From Paraphysomonas bandaiensis (lineage: Eukaryota; Chrysophyceae), in contig CBFFRP010000136.1 in NCBI GenBank assembly GCA_965644295.1, forward strand, positions 124,001 through 188,000: a stretch of 64,000 bases of DNA, given 5' to 3'. The first letter of the stretch is position 1. Each line of letters starts with the position of its first letter. This document shows, piece by piece, positions 49,701-63,000 of this stretch. A program made the position numbers and the translations under genes. The notes under the pieces were generated by a model, which made no database searches, was not told the DNA's origin, and saw only the letters and a program-made list of their open reading frames with translations.

Positions 49701-50672
49701 TTCTTGCTGCGCTTGAATTAGATTCGATAATGAAGTCGTACAAAAGACGTCTGGAACGAGAACACAAAATGGTGAAACTTCCTATCGTGATCCAGGAGTT
49801 GTACAACGAAACAACGATAAACTTTCTTCCGGATAGCTATCACACAAGGAAGAAAGTTGGTAGAACTTGGGATAGGTTCACTCGTAGGGTCACCACAAGT
49901 CGCCGGGGAATAGCGCTTGACGACGAAGTTCCCCCTTCTACGCCAGGCGCTGAATGCGGAACCCAGGCCCGCTACTACGAGGTCGGTTAGAAGCAAACTC
50001 TGAACTGTGCTAAAACTATTCTGATATCAATTGCATTATTAATGTTGTGTAGCTGGTTCCTGGAGCCAATTCGGCGACGTCTCGAATTGCAGTGAATGAT
50101 GATGACGCAGACATGTATCTCAGAATGCCGGCTCTCTCTCAGGTTGAGAAGTCGAATATTTCTATTGTGTAACTATAATACCCGTTTGTTGCAGGGACGA
50201 GTATTATCACAGAATATTATTGATGGGTTGACGGTGCAGATGCTTTACAACCCTAACATTCTTGAGTTCTGGCAGGTCCTTATGGGTATGGAGAAGCGAG
50301 CACCGGTTGACCTAAACAGCACGGAACATGTGTTGAATTTTCTTCATCAAGGAAGTTTTGACAAACTAGATATCCCAACAGCTTTTTCTGGAACTTTTGA
50401 GGACCTTTTTGATTTGCTTTTATCTTCATATGGAACTGTTGCCCTTGGATTGTACAGGTGAGTCTTGTGATATCAATAATTTCTGTTTTTATACCTTCAA
50501 AAGAAACCCCCCTGAGAAGTCAAGTTACGTTGCAATCTTGCCTCCGGCTAATTCCCCCGTGTATGCTCACGACCAAGTGTTTGTATTACTGACTGGAAAG
50601 TCGGATATGGCAAAGCCACAAGGTATTCAACTTGGGCACTCTGACTCATATGTCCGATTTCAGCTGGAGTGA
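46772..50672 (+). CDS. Slo-family potassium channel with paired RCK domains
   Basis: Nine exons (46772-47665, 47718-48920, 48967-49036, 49091-49258, 49306-49538, 49592-49981, 50053-50142, 50195-50457, 50504-50672) give about 1159 residues, the size of Slo channels. Six membrane segments span residues 65-290. S4 near 155-170 is arginine-rich (FRLLRLIKVMRLFR). The pore filter is STLGFGDFVP. A linker leads to RCK1 (HILICANLNQWNF, AAEAKAIFIFADTNF, SIINNMKYKILAYTALFPGF) and RCK2 (HIVLVCAFSPQFAIPRIV, FVRGVPNSIRGLQ, CVVIIGNEY). These cytosolic domains sense Ca2+ or Na+ in known Slo proteins. GFGD is as in Slo2, while the charged S4 is more like Slo1. I see no clear Ca-bowl, so the ligand is unknown. 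The small exon 48967-49036 is supported by phase alone. Confidence 0.86.
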
Positions 50673-50989
50673 TTATTGTGGAGCGAATTACACCTACATG
50701 TCCAGTGATTAACTGCGTGAAAGTTAGAACTAAAACAAGTTGTATATAAGAGAAGATGAATAGTGTTGGATTAGTAAATTTATTGTTGAGTGTTAGGTAA
50801 GTAACAATTAACAATTATAAGTAATTATAATTGACCCAGTATGGTCTTATATAAGCACGGGTTATATGGAGGCAACATATTGAAAAGAGGGTGAAAAGTC
50901 TCCATCTTAAAGTTTGGACAAGATGCGATACTCCATATCCCTAGGTTAAAAGTGTAGCCTATCCTCATGAATGTATAGCTATTTTTTGT

Positions 50990-51690
50990 TTATAACTTGT
51001 TTATTTTTGATATCCTACTATTTAACTTATTAGGACTTAGCTTCATACGAGACAGTCTCTGTGAGTTGTAATGTTTAATGAAATATATCATGAACTGAAT
51101 TAGAGAGAGTATTTGTTGAAGATACATGATCATCATCATAACGTCGTCATAATCAGTTACACTTCTAACTATTCCGTTGTGCATAATAGTTATGTTTTAT
51201 AATGTTATTCATAATTCTCACTCCTGTGTTCATCACAACATTGTTTTACTATTACTAAGATCAATTCTTTATTATGCTGTTTGTGTGTTATTTCGAGCGC
51301 CAAGGTGCAACCACTTTCGCTCTATCACTCATAGCAAACGCAGTGAGCAAGCAGAATGTTGATATACCTGACATCTGCTGAAGTCAGAATTGTTGAGTTC
51401 TTAAGGTGAACTAGCTCGAATACTTGACTTTTTGCCAATACCTTGGATGCCCTTGAGGTAGGTCCATTCCCGGGTGCCTGTTTATACGTCAGGGCCCAAA
51501 CAGGTCTACACAAGTTAAACTTGTCTCTTGTATCACGCAAGCATTGCTTAGGCTACGAGTGGGCAGAGAAGTATTTCTTCACTAGATATATTATGCGACT
51601 TACATTATTTTATCGGAGAAATATATCCCCCAGCCAGAGGATAACACGAAAAGGTGCAAGCCCAACTTTTTGTTAAGGGGTTTCGTTGGC
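50990..51690 (-). repeat. Dispersed repeat family 1, copy B (modules X-Z-Y-W, inverted)
   Basis: Read on the minus strand: X at 51690-51410 (TCTCTGCCCACTCGTAGCC, CCTCAAGGGCATCCAAGG), Z at about 51405-51290 (GTTCACCTTAAGAACTC, GTGGTTGCACCTTGGCGCTC), Y at 51254-51028, then W from 51027 (GTTAAATAGTAGGATATC). Module order differs from copy A. The rest of 50673-52668 is AT-rich with no supported gene. Confidence 0.72.
51028..51254 (-). mobile_element. Nested insert Y within repeat family 1, copy B
   Basis: Inverted match to the block at 6624-6870, starting TAATAGTAAAACAATGTTG and ending GTCCTAATA. Here it lies between Z and W, whereas in copy A it lies between X and Z. Confidence 0.5.
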
Positions 51691-52668
51691 ATCATCACAT
51701 TTATACACAACACGCTTAATCTCTGCTGCAGTGCAACTCACTCACATACTGTGTGCATGTTATGAGGCACACAATCCTGATATAAGCATGACGTGACCCA
51801 AGCCCTGAAATGGCTGAGTACCGCTGATCCAATCACCTTCAGCATCAGAACTCTCAGTAATATATTTAGAGTATTGTTTCGAAATCCTGGCTAAAAAGAT
51901 AGATCCCTTGCACTGTCATCATTCTGATCTTGTACATCAAAAGAAGGATATTATAGAACTTGACTTGGAGTGATAGATGATGATCTACTTTTGAATGTTG
52001 ATTCATCATATTGTGGCTTCCCTAAAATTGTGCAATTCAAAGATGCTACTTTCAATATCATAATCTGATAATATCACAATTAAGATGTTTGATGTCATAT
52101 TTTCCCGGAGCTAATATGAGAGCTCTGTTCGTTAAGCCCTGCAGTGCGATGTGCAATTGAAAAGAATTAATAGTGTGCAATAGGTAAGTCATCTCATAGG
52201 TGTATTGTTGGGTGAATATAGTCACAAAGGAAGTAAATTTATTTACTGAAAAGTGACTATACAAGATATAGAGTGACTTGTGTACATATGTCAAACAGAT
52301 AATTCTGAGAACAGATGTTACATAAATATGTTGTAAAGCGTTGAGATTAATAATTATTATTCTTTATTGAAAGTACGTTGTGTACAGCAGGGAGAGGTTA
52401 AAGTTAACGTGTAGAGCAAGGTTAACTTCAGTGTAATGTGCAATTCTAACACTGTTACGCCCAACTCAGGTCAAAAAACAGTTTTTTGATGTGGGGATAA
52501 GCCATACTGAAAAATACATATTTCAATGGCGACTTTAGTGTCCAAAGGTGAATATCAGTAATTACTTTATGATAGACCTCAAGTAAGTATTTTCACCAGT
52601 AGAATTGCATAATCCATGTATATGTACAACAAAATTCCTGTATACAACAAAAAGATGATAAAGAAAAC

Positions 52669-55600
52669 TCAAGGCGTAATCTGATCAACGCCGAAGAGCA
52701 TTCTTCTCCTTTCTTCAGCTGAATTGTTTCTAGCGTACATAACTCTGTTTAGCTTAATGAGGGCCGTGACAAAGTCTTGTGATGAAAAAATTGTACCAGA
52801 ATTATCACCATTGTCAGATATCTCGACTAAGGCCACAGAGCATGCGGATAATTTGCCCAGAATCCACTCGGGACAAGAAGTTGATGCCTCTTCAAAATCT
52901 TGAAGCCATTTACCAACTTCAAAACTATTATCAGTAACTAACGCCTGCTTCTGTCCACTAGGTGCCGATGATGACTTAATTTCACCGAATGCAGTGAAGT
53001 CTGCTTCAAGCATCCTCTTCACATAGTTGAACACTGCAGCAGTATAAATTTCCTGTGATTCCACTATCTCATGGACAAGTGTAGAGTGAGCCGCGCGAAG
53101 AACAGCACCAGGTGTGTCATACGGGCGTGTACGACAAAAAAACCACGCTGTTCCGTAGTTGGGGTCTGCGTTAACGCACCTGTGGGAAGTACATCGTAAG
53201 TACATGTACATCAGCATATATTATTTACCTTCGGAGAAGTCTGTCCAAAGTGACATGCTTGTACGCCTCCGTGCAGTGCCCAACATCAAGGCGCATCGAT
53301 CCTGCCAAGCGCATGTTTTCGCGCCTCTTTTCCCGCCCAACTACATATTCTGAATCGTGCCAAAGCTCATCGCTACCGTAGAATGCTATGTCTCTCAGCT
53401 CCTGTAGTCCTAACTCTCCTCGCTCGAATATACCAGAGTTATCAGATTCCTTGTCGTATCGCTCAAGGAGGCACATGAACCGCGACCACGGCACACCCAG
53501 GAGTGTTAATACCCGAGGAAGTAATACCTGAACCAGCATTTCGAGGCGCACATACTCTATGAAAGAGTCACCGTATTGCGGGGTGAACTGGATTGCAAAT
53601 GACAGGTATTTTTGCGCCATACCAAGATCGAATGACGAAGCAGATAAAGGATTCAAAAGTGTTCTTGCTCCCTCGCACCAGACCTCTCCACTTTTAGGTA
53701 CTACCTGTAGGGCTCGAGAAAGAATTGTGTACTTCGAAGGCACCTCATACTCAGGTGGTGGAATCACGTCGCTGTACTCAGCTCGGTCCAGGCCAGAAAA
53801 CAAGCGTTCTTCACTTGCTTGTGTGTGTGTCATTCGTCCGCGACACTCAATTCGGTGAGCAAGTTGCACCAAGAGAGCCCAGAGACGACCCGATCCAGAG
53901 TCAAGAGACAGTGCCTTGTCCGCCAGATACACTGCTCCAGCTACATTACCTGCCCTCGCCTCCACCAGTACCGTCTCTAGGAAGAGTTTCCACTCATTTT
54001 TAATCTCCCTTCTGGCTTTCAGAAGAATCTTGCGTGCACTATTTATGTTTCCCTGAAACTCCTCTAGTCTTGAACACTCGAGGAATACGTGGTACTTAGA
54101 CTTTTCTGGTACCTCCGAACGTGCCTGTCGTAGAAGCGCCTTGGCTGTCATCGTCTGACCCGCACTCAGCTCCATGCGCGCACCAGCAAGGTATACTTTC
54201 CACCGCAGATTAGGAGGACAGGTCATCAGACTATGTGTGAAGCATCGGCGTGCACTGTCTCCCAGCTCGTGTCTGCATTGCATTAGGGGTTTTCCTGTGC
54301 TTATATGTCGACCCAAGGCTACTATCTCCGCAGCTCTCTCCTCAGTTTGCGCCTGCTCAAAGTGAATCTTCCATACTAGTTCCTTGCTGATGCTGCATAT
54401 TGCCTTTTCGCACTCGGTGCGTGTATGAATGAGTCGCGGCGCAGCGTCCCCACTCGTCCATCGACTCGCTTCCTCGAGCATGTCACGGCGTTCCATCAGA
54501 CGCAACATTCCAAACCAGAGAGGGCCATACCGAGGCAGTTCAGATAGACCTCTCTGAACTACTACAAGTGCCCGGTCAAAGAGATCCGACTTCTCCTCCA
54601 AACGAAAGGCCTCATGGTATATCGGTCCGTACCAGGATATTTTGTTCATGAGGGCTGCAAGAAGTTTCCGCGCTACAGCAATATTGCCAGCTCGCGACTC
54701 CAATAGCGCCCCTTCAAGCACTGTGCGCCATATGTCATCTATGGACCCATCTTGCAGCCGCCCCAGCATTTCCCTGGCCCCACCGATATTGTTGAGTCGC
54801 TCATGCTGCTTGATTGCCTTCGTCAAAAGAACATCGTTATATTTATTGATTCGGGCACCCCTTCGTAGGATCTTGAGAGACTCCTCCAGGTGTCCACACT
54901 CCTCCTCCATCTTGGACCACTCAAGCCACCCCTGGTTAATAGTGGGATACTCCTTACACACCTTTGCATATAGATATTTCGCCTAACAACATTCAACGGA
55001 AAACACGTTAGAAACTACATGAAAAAACACGTCAGTACTCACATCGTCATATCGGCTGTTTCGTTTCAACGTATCGGCAACATCGATAAACACACGCCAT
55101 TTTACTTTTTCGGGAATCTTAGGAATTTCAGACTTCGCATATGCAACGGCCTCCACCACAGACTCGCCCTCCTTGCTCTTGAATTCTTTCACGAAGTTTT
55201 TGTATATGGACTTGCTGACAGGAGACTCCACCTGCTCCTGTCGGTTCTTCGGAGATTTAGACCGCCTGTCAGACCCAGTTGCACACCCAACGACGTCACG
55301 TTGCTGGCGGTTGGGCGGATGTTGCACGTAGGAAGGGTGTGGATGCTGCTGGGTGGTGAGGTGGGGTTTGTCCTGGGACTGCAAATTCAGGGGCTTCGTT
55401 TCAGCTCCATAACCACCTTTCTGTTGACGAGGAACATGGCGATGTAACTGGCTGTTCACCCAAGCACCAGGCTGCTGGCGGTAGATGGGTTCGTATCCTG
55501 GCGGAGGGTCGGTCATGTGACCATGCTTGCCGTTGGTAGTATGACTCGGTGGCTGCGAAGAGTATCCCGTTTGGTGAGGTTGTTGAATCGGCTGGCGAGG

Positions 55601-56449
55601 GGGTGAAGGTTCCGGATGGAATGTAGGCTGCTGCTGAAAGTGTTGCGGATAAAAAGGCTGGCTGTAAATATTTTTGCCTGGGGAAAATTCTAGGCCAAGA
55701 CTAGGGGGGGGGGCTGCCTCAATGCTGCCATACCCCCGACCCTGCCCCACTTCTTCAATATGAAATCGATTTCCATCTTCATCATCTAGATAATGCTTCC
55801 GGTGACCAGAATATTTGGAGTGGTCATATACTTCCTGCTGCTCCTCGATATGAAGATTCTTAGTTGCTTTTGATGATGAGCGAGGTATGGACTGGTTGTA
55901 GCTGCTATCGCGGTAGGGCCAAAACGGTTCCTGTTCAGAAAAAATATCTTTCCCACTGAACCCTCCTGTAGGGTACAGCTCGTCACGCTCATTAGAAAAA
56001 GTCCCCTGCGAGTGGGGATTTTGAATACTTTCCACCAGATCATGGAGAGAATAATTCTCTCCAAATGAGGACTTTCGCTCCACACGAGGGGACAAATTAC
56101 CGAAAGACAAGAGTGCTTGTTGTCTATCAGCCGGACTTTCCCTCCTATCCAGGTGTATTGAATGCTCAAAAGCACCAGCTAGATTTCCAGTAATATCTGA
56201 CAAGCCAGGTCGTTCACCAGCACCAGGGGTCTTTCTTATGGGCCCTTCCTGAGGAAAATATACAGGCCCAGGAGTGAGGGTTGCTTTTCTTGATTCCATG
56301 AAACCAATAGATGAAAACAAGTACCCTTGCTCTCCATAGTTATGATTATCTTCAAGAGATTCAATTATTTCTTTCTCAGGAGTATCTTGTAAGGGCTCTT
56401 CGGCTAATGAAACTAGTTTTACAGGCGATCTTTCAGATGCCGATTTCAT
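52669..56449 (-). CDS. HAT/TPR-repeat protein with disordered N-terminus
   Basis: Three exons (55043-56449, 53229-54982, 52669-53179) give 1223 residues. Residues 1-400 are disordered and rich in Gln, Pro, His and Ser. From about residue 430 come half-a-TPR (HAT) and TPR repeats: WRVFIDVADTLKR, QGWLEWSKMEEECG, DIWRTVLEGALLE, YGPIYHEAFRLEE, NLRWKVYLAGARMEL, KYHVFLECSRLEE, NEWKLFLETVLVEARAG. The end reads CVNADPNYGTAWFFCR. HAT repeats are typical of RNA-processing factors (PRP6, CstF77, Utp6, plastid HCF107), but I cannot match it to one of these. A protist-wide RNA-maturation type is plausible. ATG 56449 is preferred over an upstream in-frame GTG. It is head-to-head with the bromodomain gene. 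Confidence 0.78.
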
Positions 56450-57092
56450 TATTAAATATATTAACTCCACCGACTAGCGCCGTTACTATCTTCTCGATAA
56501 TACACTATCATATCAGTATAAAAGCTTCTAGTGGGTGAATATAAGGATATTATAAAGGTTCTCACTCTCTATTATAGTGATCTATGAACCCCCAGCAGTT
56601 GAGAGGAAAATATGAGGCTCATTCTCCAATCACTCGCCTCGGTCTTGACGTACTGTACGTGTCTCTGTATATGGATCTATGTATGTATATGGGGGTAGGA
56701 AGACATGACAGTTAGAACTAAAAAGAAAATCAGTTCAAATTTAGTTCAAAAGGAAATATATCTTTAATAGATATTCTAAATTTTCAGTTTATTGATTTGT
56801 GTGTACTTTGGAGCTGTATTTCGAAATTTAAATGGTATGGTATGGTATGGTAGGTATATATGTATGTACAGCAGACAACTGTGTGGATGATATCTATAGA
56901 GATATACGTAGAGGTGATGTGAAGAGTGAAGTGCAGTGTGTTAAAGTTGTTCGGATATACCCCACACTGAACACTATTAACTCATAGCTATATAAGATCC
57001 CTCCACACATAGTCATCTTCATATTACAGTATGGAAATCGTGTATATTTCTTGACGAATACATTGTTTTTAGTTAGCTATTTTCTATTCTAA
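56450..57092. promoter_or_regulatory. Head-to-head gap with TGGTA and ATGT short runs
   Basis: Contains a GGTAT pentamer run near 56833-56855 and ATATATGTATGTACAG just after. It is the shared upstream region of the HAT and BRWD-like genes; no coding segment was found. Confidence 0.4.
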
Positions 57093-60000
57093 ATGGCGAG
57101 CAACAATCTCGAGCATGAGGCATTGTTTCTCATATATGAATTCATGAAGCACTGTATGCCGTCTTTAGAGGCAAGAACTGTGCTTGAATCCGAGTTGGTA
57201 TGACTTGTAGTGACTGGTATTGTTCTCTTATGGCTTACATATGTACAGGATCGTAACGGTATGCTTGGCCATATCTATTCTTGGGACGGATCGAAGAGAC
57301 AAGCCTCAATACAGGATCTTGAGAGGAAATACCACAATATATCTCCAGATATGCTTATTAAAATGCTCAAAAGTTCTACTGGGAACCCTGATGAACGAGT
57401 TACATCTGTTTTGAACTACCCCATGCCTATGCGATCTGACAGAGTAAACATGGATGAAGTCCGCTCTGTCTTGACGCGACTAGCGGACCTGTCTATAGAG
57501 GAGTCCCGCAACAGACAGGAACATAAGCGATGTGAGACTACATTACGTCAGCTGGAACAAAGTGTGACGGCACTCTCCGACGGGGCAGGGCCGCCTATAA
57601 CCGGAAATCTCGATGTCGATGTCCACAAAGAGATGGAGGATGACTGCAGTGCGCCGAACACTTCCGACACAGCTGTTGTTGCAGAACTAAAGCTTGCTGG
57701 GCTGAAGAAGCAACTCCGCCGACAAGAGGCGCGTCTCTCTGAGTGTGGGTCTTCTGCTACTAGTATGGCGAAAGAGCGTCAGTCACTTGTCACGTCCCTT
57801 GCAGAGAAGCATCCAGGTAGTCTAGTCAGTGGAATACACACGGGTGTTATCAGTTCTGGTGTGGAGTGGGTGCTAGCAAGACAATTAGGCCAGACTCGAT
57901 ACGGTGTGAGATCTGGCGGGATAAATGTTCCTCGCTTGTCGACTCATACAGACGAGCCAGTATGCTCTCCCGTCCGACATGCAACGGTTGGTGACATGGT
58001 TGTACACCGATACAACCTTTTGTGGGCAACCAGCGGACATCTGCTACACCCCGCCTACTGTTGTGTCATGGACCGTTCAGGTAGATACGTTGTGACGGGA
58101 GCGGATGACTACTTGGTGAAAGTGTGGGACCTGGAAACGGGGCAACTAGTGAGGACCTGTCGTGGACATCCGGGGCATATCTCCTTCGTGGCTATATCAC
58201 CCGACAACTCCCTTATGGCAAGCGCTTGCACAATGGGGTCCGTGCGCCTCTGGCGGTTTTCAGACGGGCGGTGCTTGCATATCATGAAGCATAATTGTGT
58301 CGTCAATTGGATGCAGTTCGACCCGTGTACTAGCGCTCTTCTTTCTGCTGGTGATAATGGTAATTGCATCGTCCTTGACCTCAGCCTTGTGTTGGGGTCG
58401 CATGGAGATGACGGTGACAGCGGTATTGAAGTCGACGACATTGCGTTATCTCCCTTAAGAGAATTCCCGCTTCTGGACTGCGCCGTTGAACACGCCCTGT
58501 CCACCGACATTGCGAAAACTGAAAGGGCGAAATTTAAGGGTCTTATGAGTTGGAATCGAGACTCAAGCGACTTGGAACCCACCTCATCCCTTTGTCTACC
58601 ACATATAAAGGACGGACTCTCTGGAAAGTCTATCCGAGTGAGTAGCTTAGATGTGTGTTGTGTAGGTGGGTTAGTGGTGACGGGCTCTGAGGATGGCGTG
58701 GCAAGACTATGGCGGTTCAATGATCCACCGACGACAGCTGACTCAGGAACAGGAGAAAAGGAATTAAGGCGACCTGAGGAATTAGAAAAATTACGGGGTG
58801 CATTATCGGAGCATGACTATCAAAAGGTGCTCCTAGTTGGCCGCCACTTAGTATGCAGGCTAGAAGGACATATGGATGCGGTAACTGATGTTCGTTTCAG
58901 TAACTCTGGGGACAGGATATGTACCGGAAGCCTCAAGGACGGAACAGTCAGACTCTGGTCCTTTTCGAAAAGTTTCACCAAGTGCGAGCACATTATTCTT
59001 AGCATGAACGATGACGCAGATTCCCTCAGCCCACTGGATGCATTTGCGCAGAATGGAAGACGGCCAGGTCGTTCCGCCCGTGTTTCCTCCAAACCCGAAG
59101 TCTACAACGTGTGCTGGACATGTAACGATCAGAACGTGGTAGTTGTGCACAGCTGCGCCGCCCCACCTCAGCGCTCATCGACTTATGGGAAGTTGGCAGC
59201 GACTCGCTGCAAGGTGTACGACTCAATGAACGGACAATTGCTACATTCATTCCACGTAAGCAATGAACGCTGCCACGTCCTGGCTACACATCCCCTGTGT
59301 CCATATATTGCATTTACTGGAGGAAATGATGGGTATTTAAAGATTTGGAATATTCAAACTGGTGCTATTATTGATCAACATCGCGTTGGTTGTCCACCTG
59401 ATGTAGAAGATCTGCAGCCTGACTCCTCCATAGAAATTGTGGATGCCTCCTTTTCAAAAGATGGAACGCGCGTCGCTGTCACGGACTTTATCGGGAGAGT
59501 AATTGTGATTGGTCGGGATGATCCTGCTCGATACACTGAAAGAGGAGTCTATCCAGAGCAATACTTCTCCACGGACTATGCGGAGGTTTTTCACGACGAG
59601 AATGGGTGGCCAATCGATGGGGGCACGCAACTGCCATTACATGAAGCTCCAGTCGGTCCCCTGGTGAGTCTAAACGGCTCACCGTATCCACAGCAGCCAA
59701 GGTATTTGTCGATGCCCCGCCCATTGACTAAGGAAGAGGTTAAGGCGGAGCTAGAAAAAATATTTGACTGGGCCAGATCTTACAGTAAGGCCCGGCAGAG
59801 AATTTTCTTTGCGATGAAACGACTAAAGCATGGCACTAACGCCACGGATGGATCGGGAAGAGTGGGAAGACAGTCCAATCGACCAAATGTTTGGGGCTCT
59901 GCACTTAGTCGTGACAGGAGTGGGCATAACAGCAGGGTGCATACAATCTCTGATCTCCCTCGAACCTCAGAGAGAGAATTGTTTGAACACAAAAATGATA

Positions 60001-63000
60001 TCATTTATCTCAGTGATGAGCAGGACGACACCTACGGAGATATTTTCTCTGACTCCGACGACAGCAGAGACTACGAGCAACGTGGTAGAGACCGTCAACG
60101 GACTGCTCGTTATGGTCTTCGATCAACGGATGACTCCATGAGGAGCGGTCGTCGTTTGGGTGGTAGACGCCGCCGTAACCGTCAACGGCTGGAGGAGGCT
60201 GTTGGTGAGAACGCATCTCACGAGCGTGCGCAGAGAGCGGCGCGCCGACGAGCCACCCGTTTGATTACAGAGGATAGCGAGGATATTAGTAGTGACAATA
60301 GCGAAGAAAGCGGAGAGAGTGATGGAGGGGCGATGTCTCTCAGTGAAGATTCGGACAATGGGACAGAAAATGCAGAGGAGAGGAGTAGTCGGACGGAGGG
60401 ACAACAAAAGAAGGAAGAACGAAAAGGTGGGCGTAGAGGACAGAGAAAGGAGTACACCAAACAGTCCAATGCAATCGTACCATGGTCAGGCCATGGAAAA
60501 CACAGAACGGTGGCCCTGGGAACTCGCATAGATAGAGACTGGCTTCTTCAGGACACACCCTCTGACCTGCAATATAGTCCTCAGATCGGGGACCGCGTGT
60601 TGTATCTTCCACAGGGACATCTTGAGCACCTTAATCGTTTTCCGGAGACTCGCCGTCCGCCTTGGATGCTCTTTCCACACAAATGGCCTGTGGTAGAGTG
60701 CCTTGTAACCGGACTGACATATCAATTTCCCTCCCAACCTGAGCACCGCAAGTCTCAGTCCGTTGTTGTACGTGTTTCCCTCAAGCTAATTGGAAGACCA
60801 GTGCACTGGGGTCGTGAGGGTGAAGGGCATATATTTACACATTTTTCTCCTCCTAGTGTGTCTCGACATGATTCATTCTCAGAAATTTCTTTTGAGGTTA
60901 CCCTTCGACATTCAGAGGCGCCAGACTTTCTGGTTCCATGGCACGTGTATATACGCTCAAGTATGATATCCTGGGCTCCTGGCTCTCGTTTCATCACTTA
61001 CTTCGAGGAACCTGGCGAGGATGAATTTGGCCTAGTATTCAAGGACTATCCTGGAGTAGTCGAGGGCGTTTCGGACAGTGAAAGGTTTGAGTGGCCACAG
61101 TCACCTTGGGAAGCCTTGCAGATCCATTGGGGACTTAGAGAGGCGTCGGTGTCGGAGGAGCAGCTGGAACGTGTCAGTCCGTGGGACGCTTTTCCTATAG
61201 TCCCCAACGACCTCTGGACTAGTGTCACTGCGCCGTCATTGCCCGAAGAACTTATCACTACGCTTGTAGCTGATATCGAGGCCGCCATGACGGAAGAGGA
61301 TTTCCATGCATTTTGTTTTCCAGTGGACGAGCGTGTGTTTGCAGATTATTACTGTTTCGTGCCTGTGCCCATGTATCTAGATTTGATTAAGCGACGCTTG
61401 GTCAATAAGTACTATCGACAGGTAATACACACCGGTGATGTAGTATGACAATCTCTGATAATGTATATCAGGTTGACTCACTTCTCTTTGATATTTCATT
61501 GGTGCTAAGCAATTGTGAGGAGTACAACGCTGATGGTACTCCCATAATTGCTGATGCTATGAGACTTGTCGAGAGACTCAAGGCCGTTTTATCACCGTGG
61601 GTTGACTCCAGTGGTATTGACTTAATGATACTTGCTAATGCGACTAAGGTTTGTTTCAGGAAACAAGGTGAACGAAAGTGCTAATTCATATTCCAAGGAG
61701 TCCTATGTCGAGAACATGGCAGGTGAGGCAAGCTCAGACACAGAGATGGCCTCTGCTGATCCGGAGCTTGTTCTTCGTGTATCGCGGCAAAATTTGACTG
61801 TAGACGGGACATCGAGTGAGGACACTGGCACTTTGCGACGCTCCTCTAGGCGTGGTGAGTCTGCCCGACAGGAGGGAGATGGCACAGGGTCCGGCCCGTC
61901 ATCTCAGTCAAGGAGTGATCTAATGATACGCTTTAATGCCTCAAGTAGAATGCTCTCTCCAGCCCAGTCAGCAGCTGTAAATTCACAGCGCGACGAGCAA
62001 AATCGGGAAGATGATGATGCTACACTAACTATTCGTGTGCGACCAGGAAGCGTGCGCGGTGCAGCAAGTATAAGTTCTGACGCAGATGATATTAATACCA
62101 TTGAAGCCAGCAATGAACGCCCCCAAAGAAAGCGGCGCCGCGTCAGATATATGGGTGATGAATCAGAGGATACCGGAGACCATAATGGAAATATCAGTAA
62201 TGGGGAGAATAAAGAATCTAGCGATTCCGAGCAGAATATTAACGAAGAGAAGATGCGTACGAGGCGTGCCACACGAAGTAGTCGTTCTGGCCTCCGGAGC
62301 AACGTACAGTCGTCGCATGAAGAATCCAGCGACTCCGAGGAGGACGTTAACGAAGAGAAGATGCGTACGAGGCGCGCCACACGAAGTAGTCGTTCTGGCC
62401 TCCGGAGCAACGTACAGTCGTCGCATGAAGAATCCAGCGACTCCGAGGAGGATGCTATCGAAGAAAATGTGCGTACGAAGCGCACCACACGAAGTAGTCG
62501 TTCTGGCCTCCGGAGCAACTTACAGTCGTCACATGAAGAATCAAGCGACTCCGAGGAGGATGCTATCGAAGAAAATGTGCGTACGAAGCGCACCACACGA
62601 AGTAGTCGTTCTGGCCTCCGGAGCAACTTACAGTCGTCACATGAAGAATCAAGCGACTCCGAGGAGGATGTTAACGAAGAAAATGTGCTTCCGAGGCGCA
62701 CCGCTCGAAGTAGTCGTTCTGGCCTCCGAAGCAACGTACGGTCACGGCATGAAAAAGAGTCTGAGCCGAGCGAGCGGGTTACACGAGGCAGAATTACCGA
62801 GCGACACAAACAATCTACCACGACGTCCGGAACCGAGCCTACCCGATCCAACAACCGACCTTCTAGGCGGGATGGTGCCCGTGTATCGGATACACTGAAA
62901 GAAAAGATGACCATCATCTTGGACGGCGCATGCGAGAATGACAGTGGCAACATATTCGCTGAACCTGTGGACGAGCGGGATGCCCCAGGGTACCTCTCTA

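Noticed and set aside
61614-61659. Reading through to a stop at 61680, which would end the BRWD-like gene early
   Set aside because: A 46-nt GT-AG intron restores phase to a frame that ends in a second bromodomain, so the longer gene is better supported.
62218-62757. Regular repeats resembling a CRISPR array
   Set aside because: The repeat is coding, with no unique spacers, inside a eukaryotic gene.
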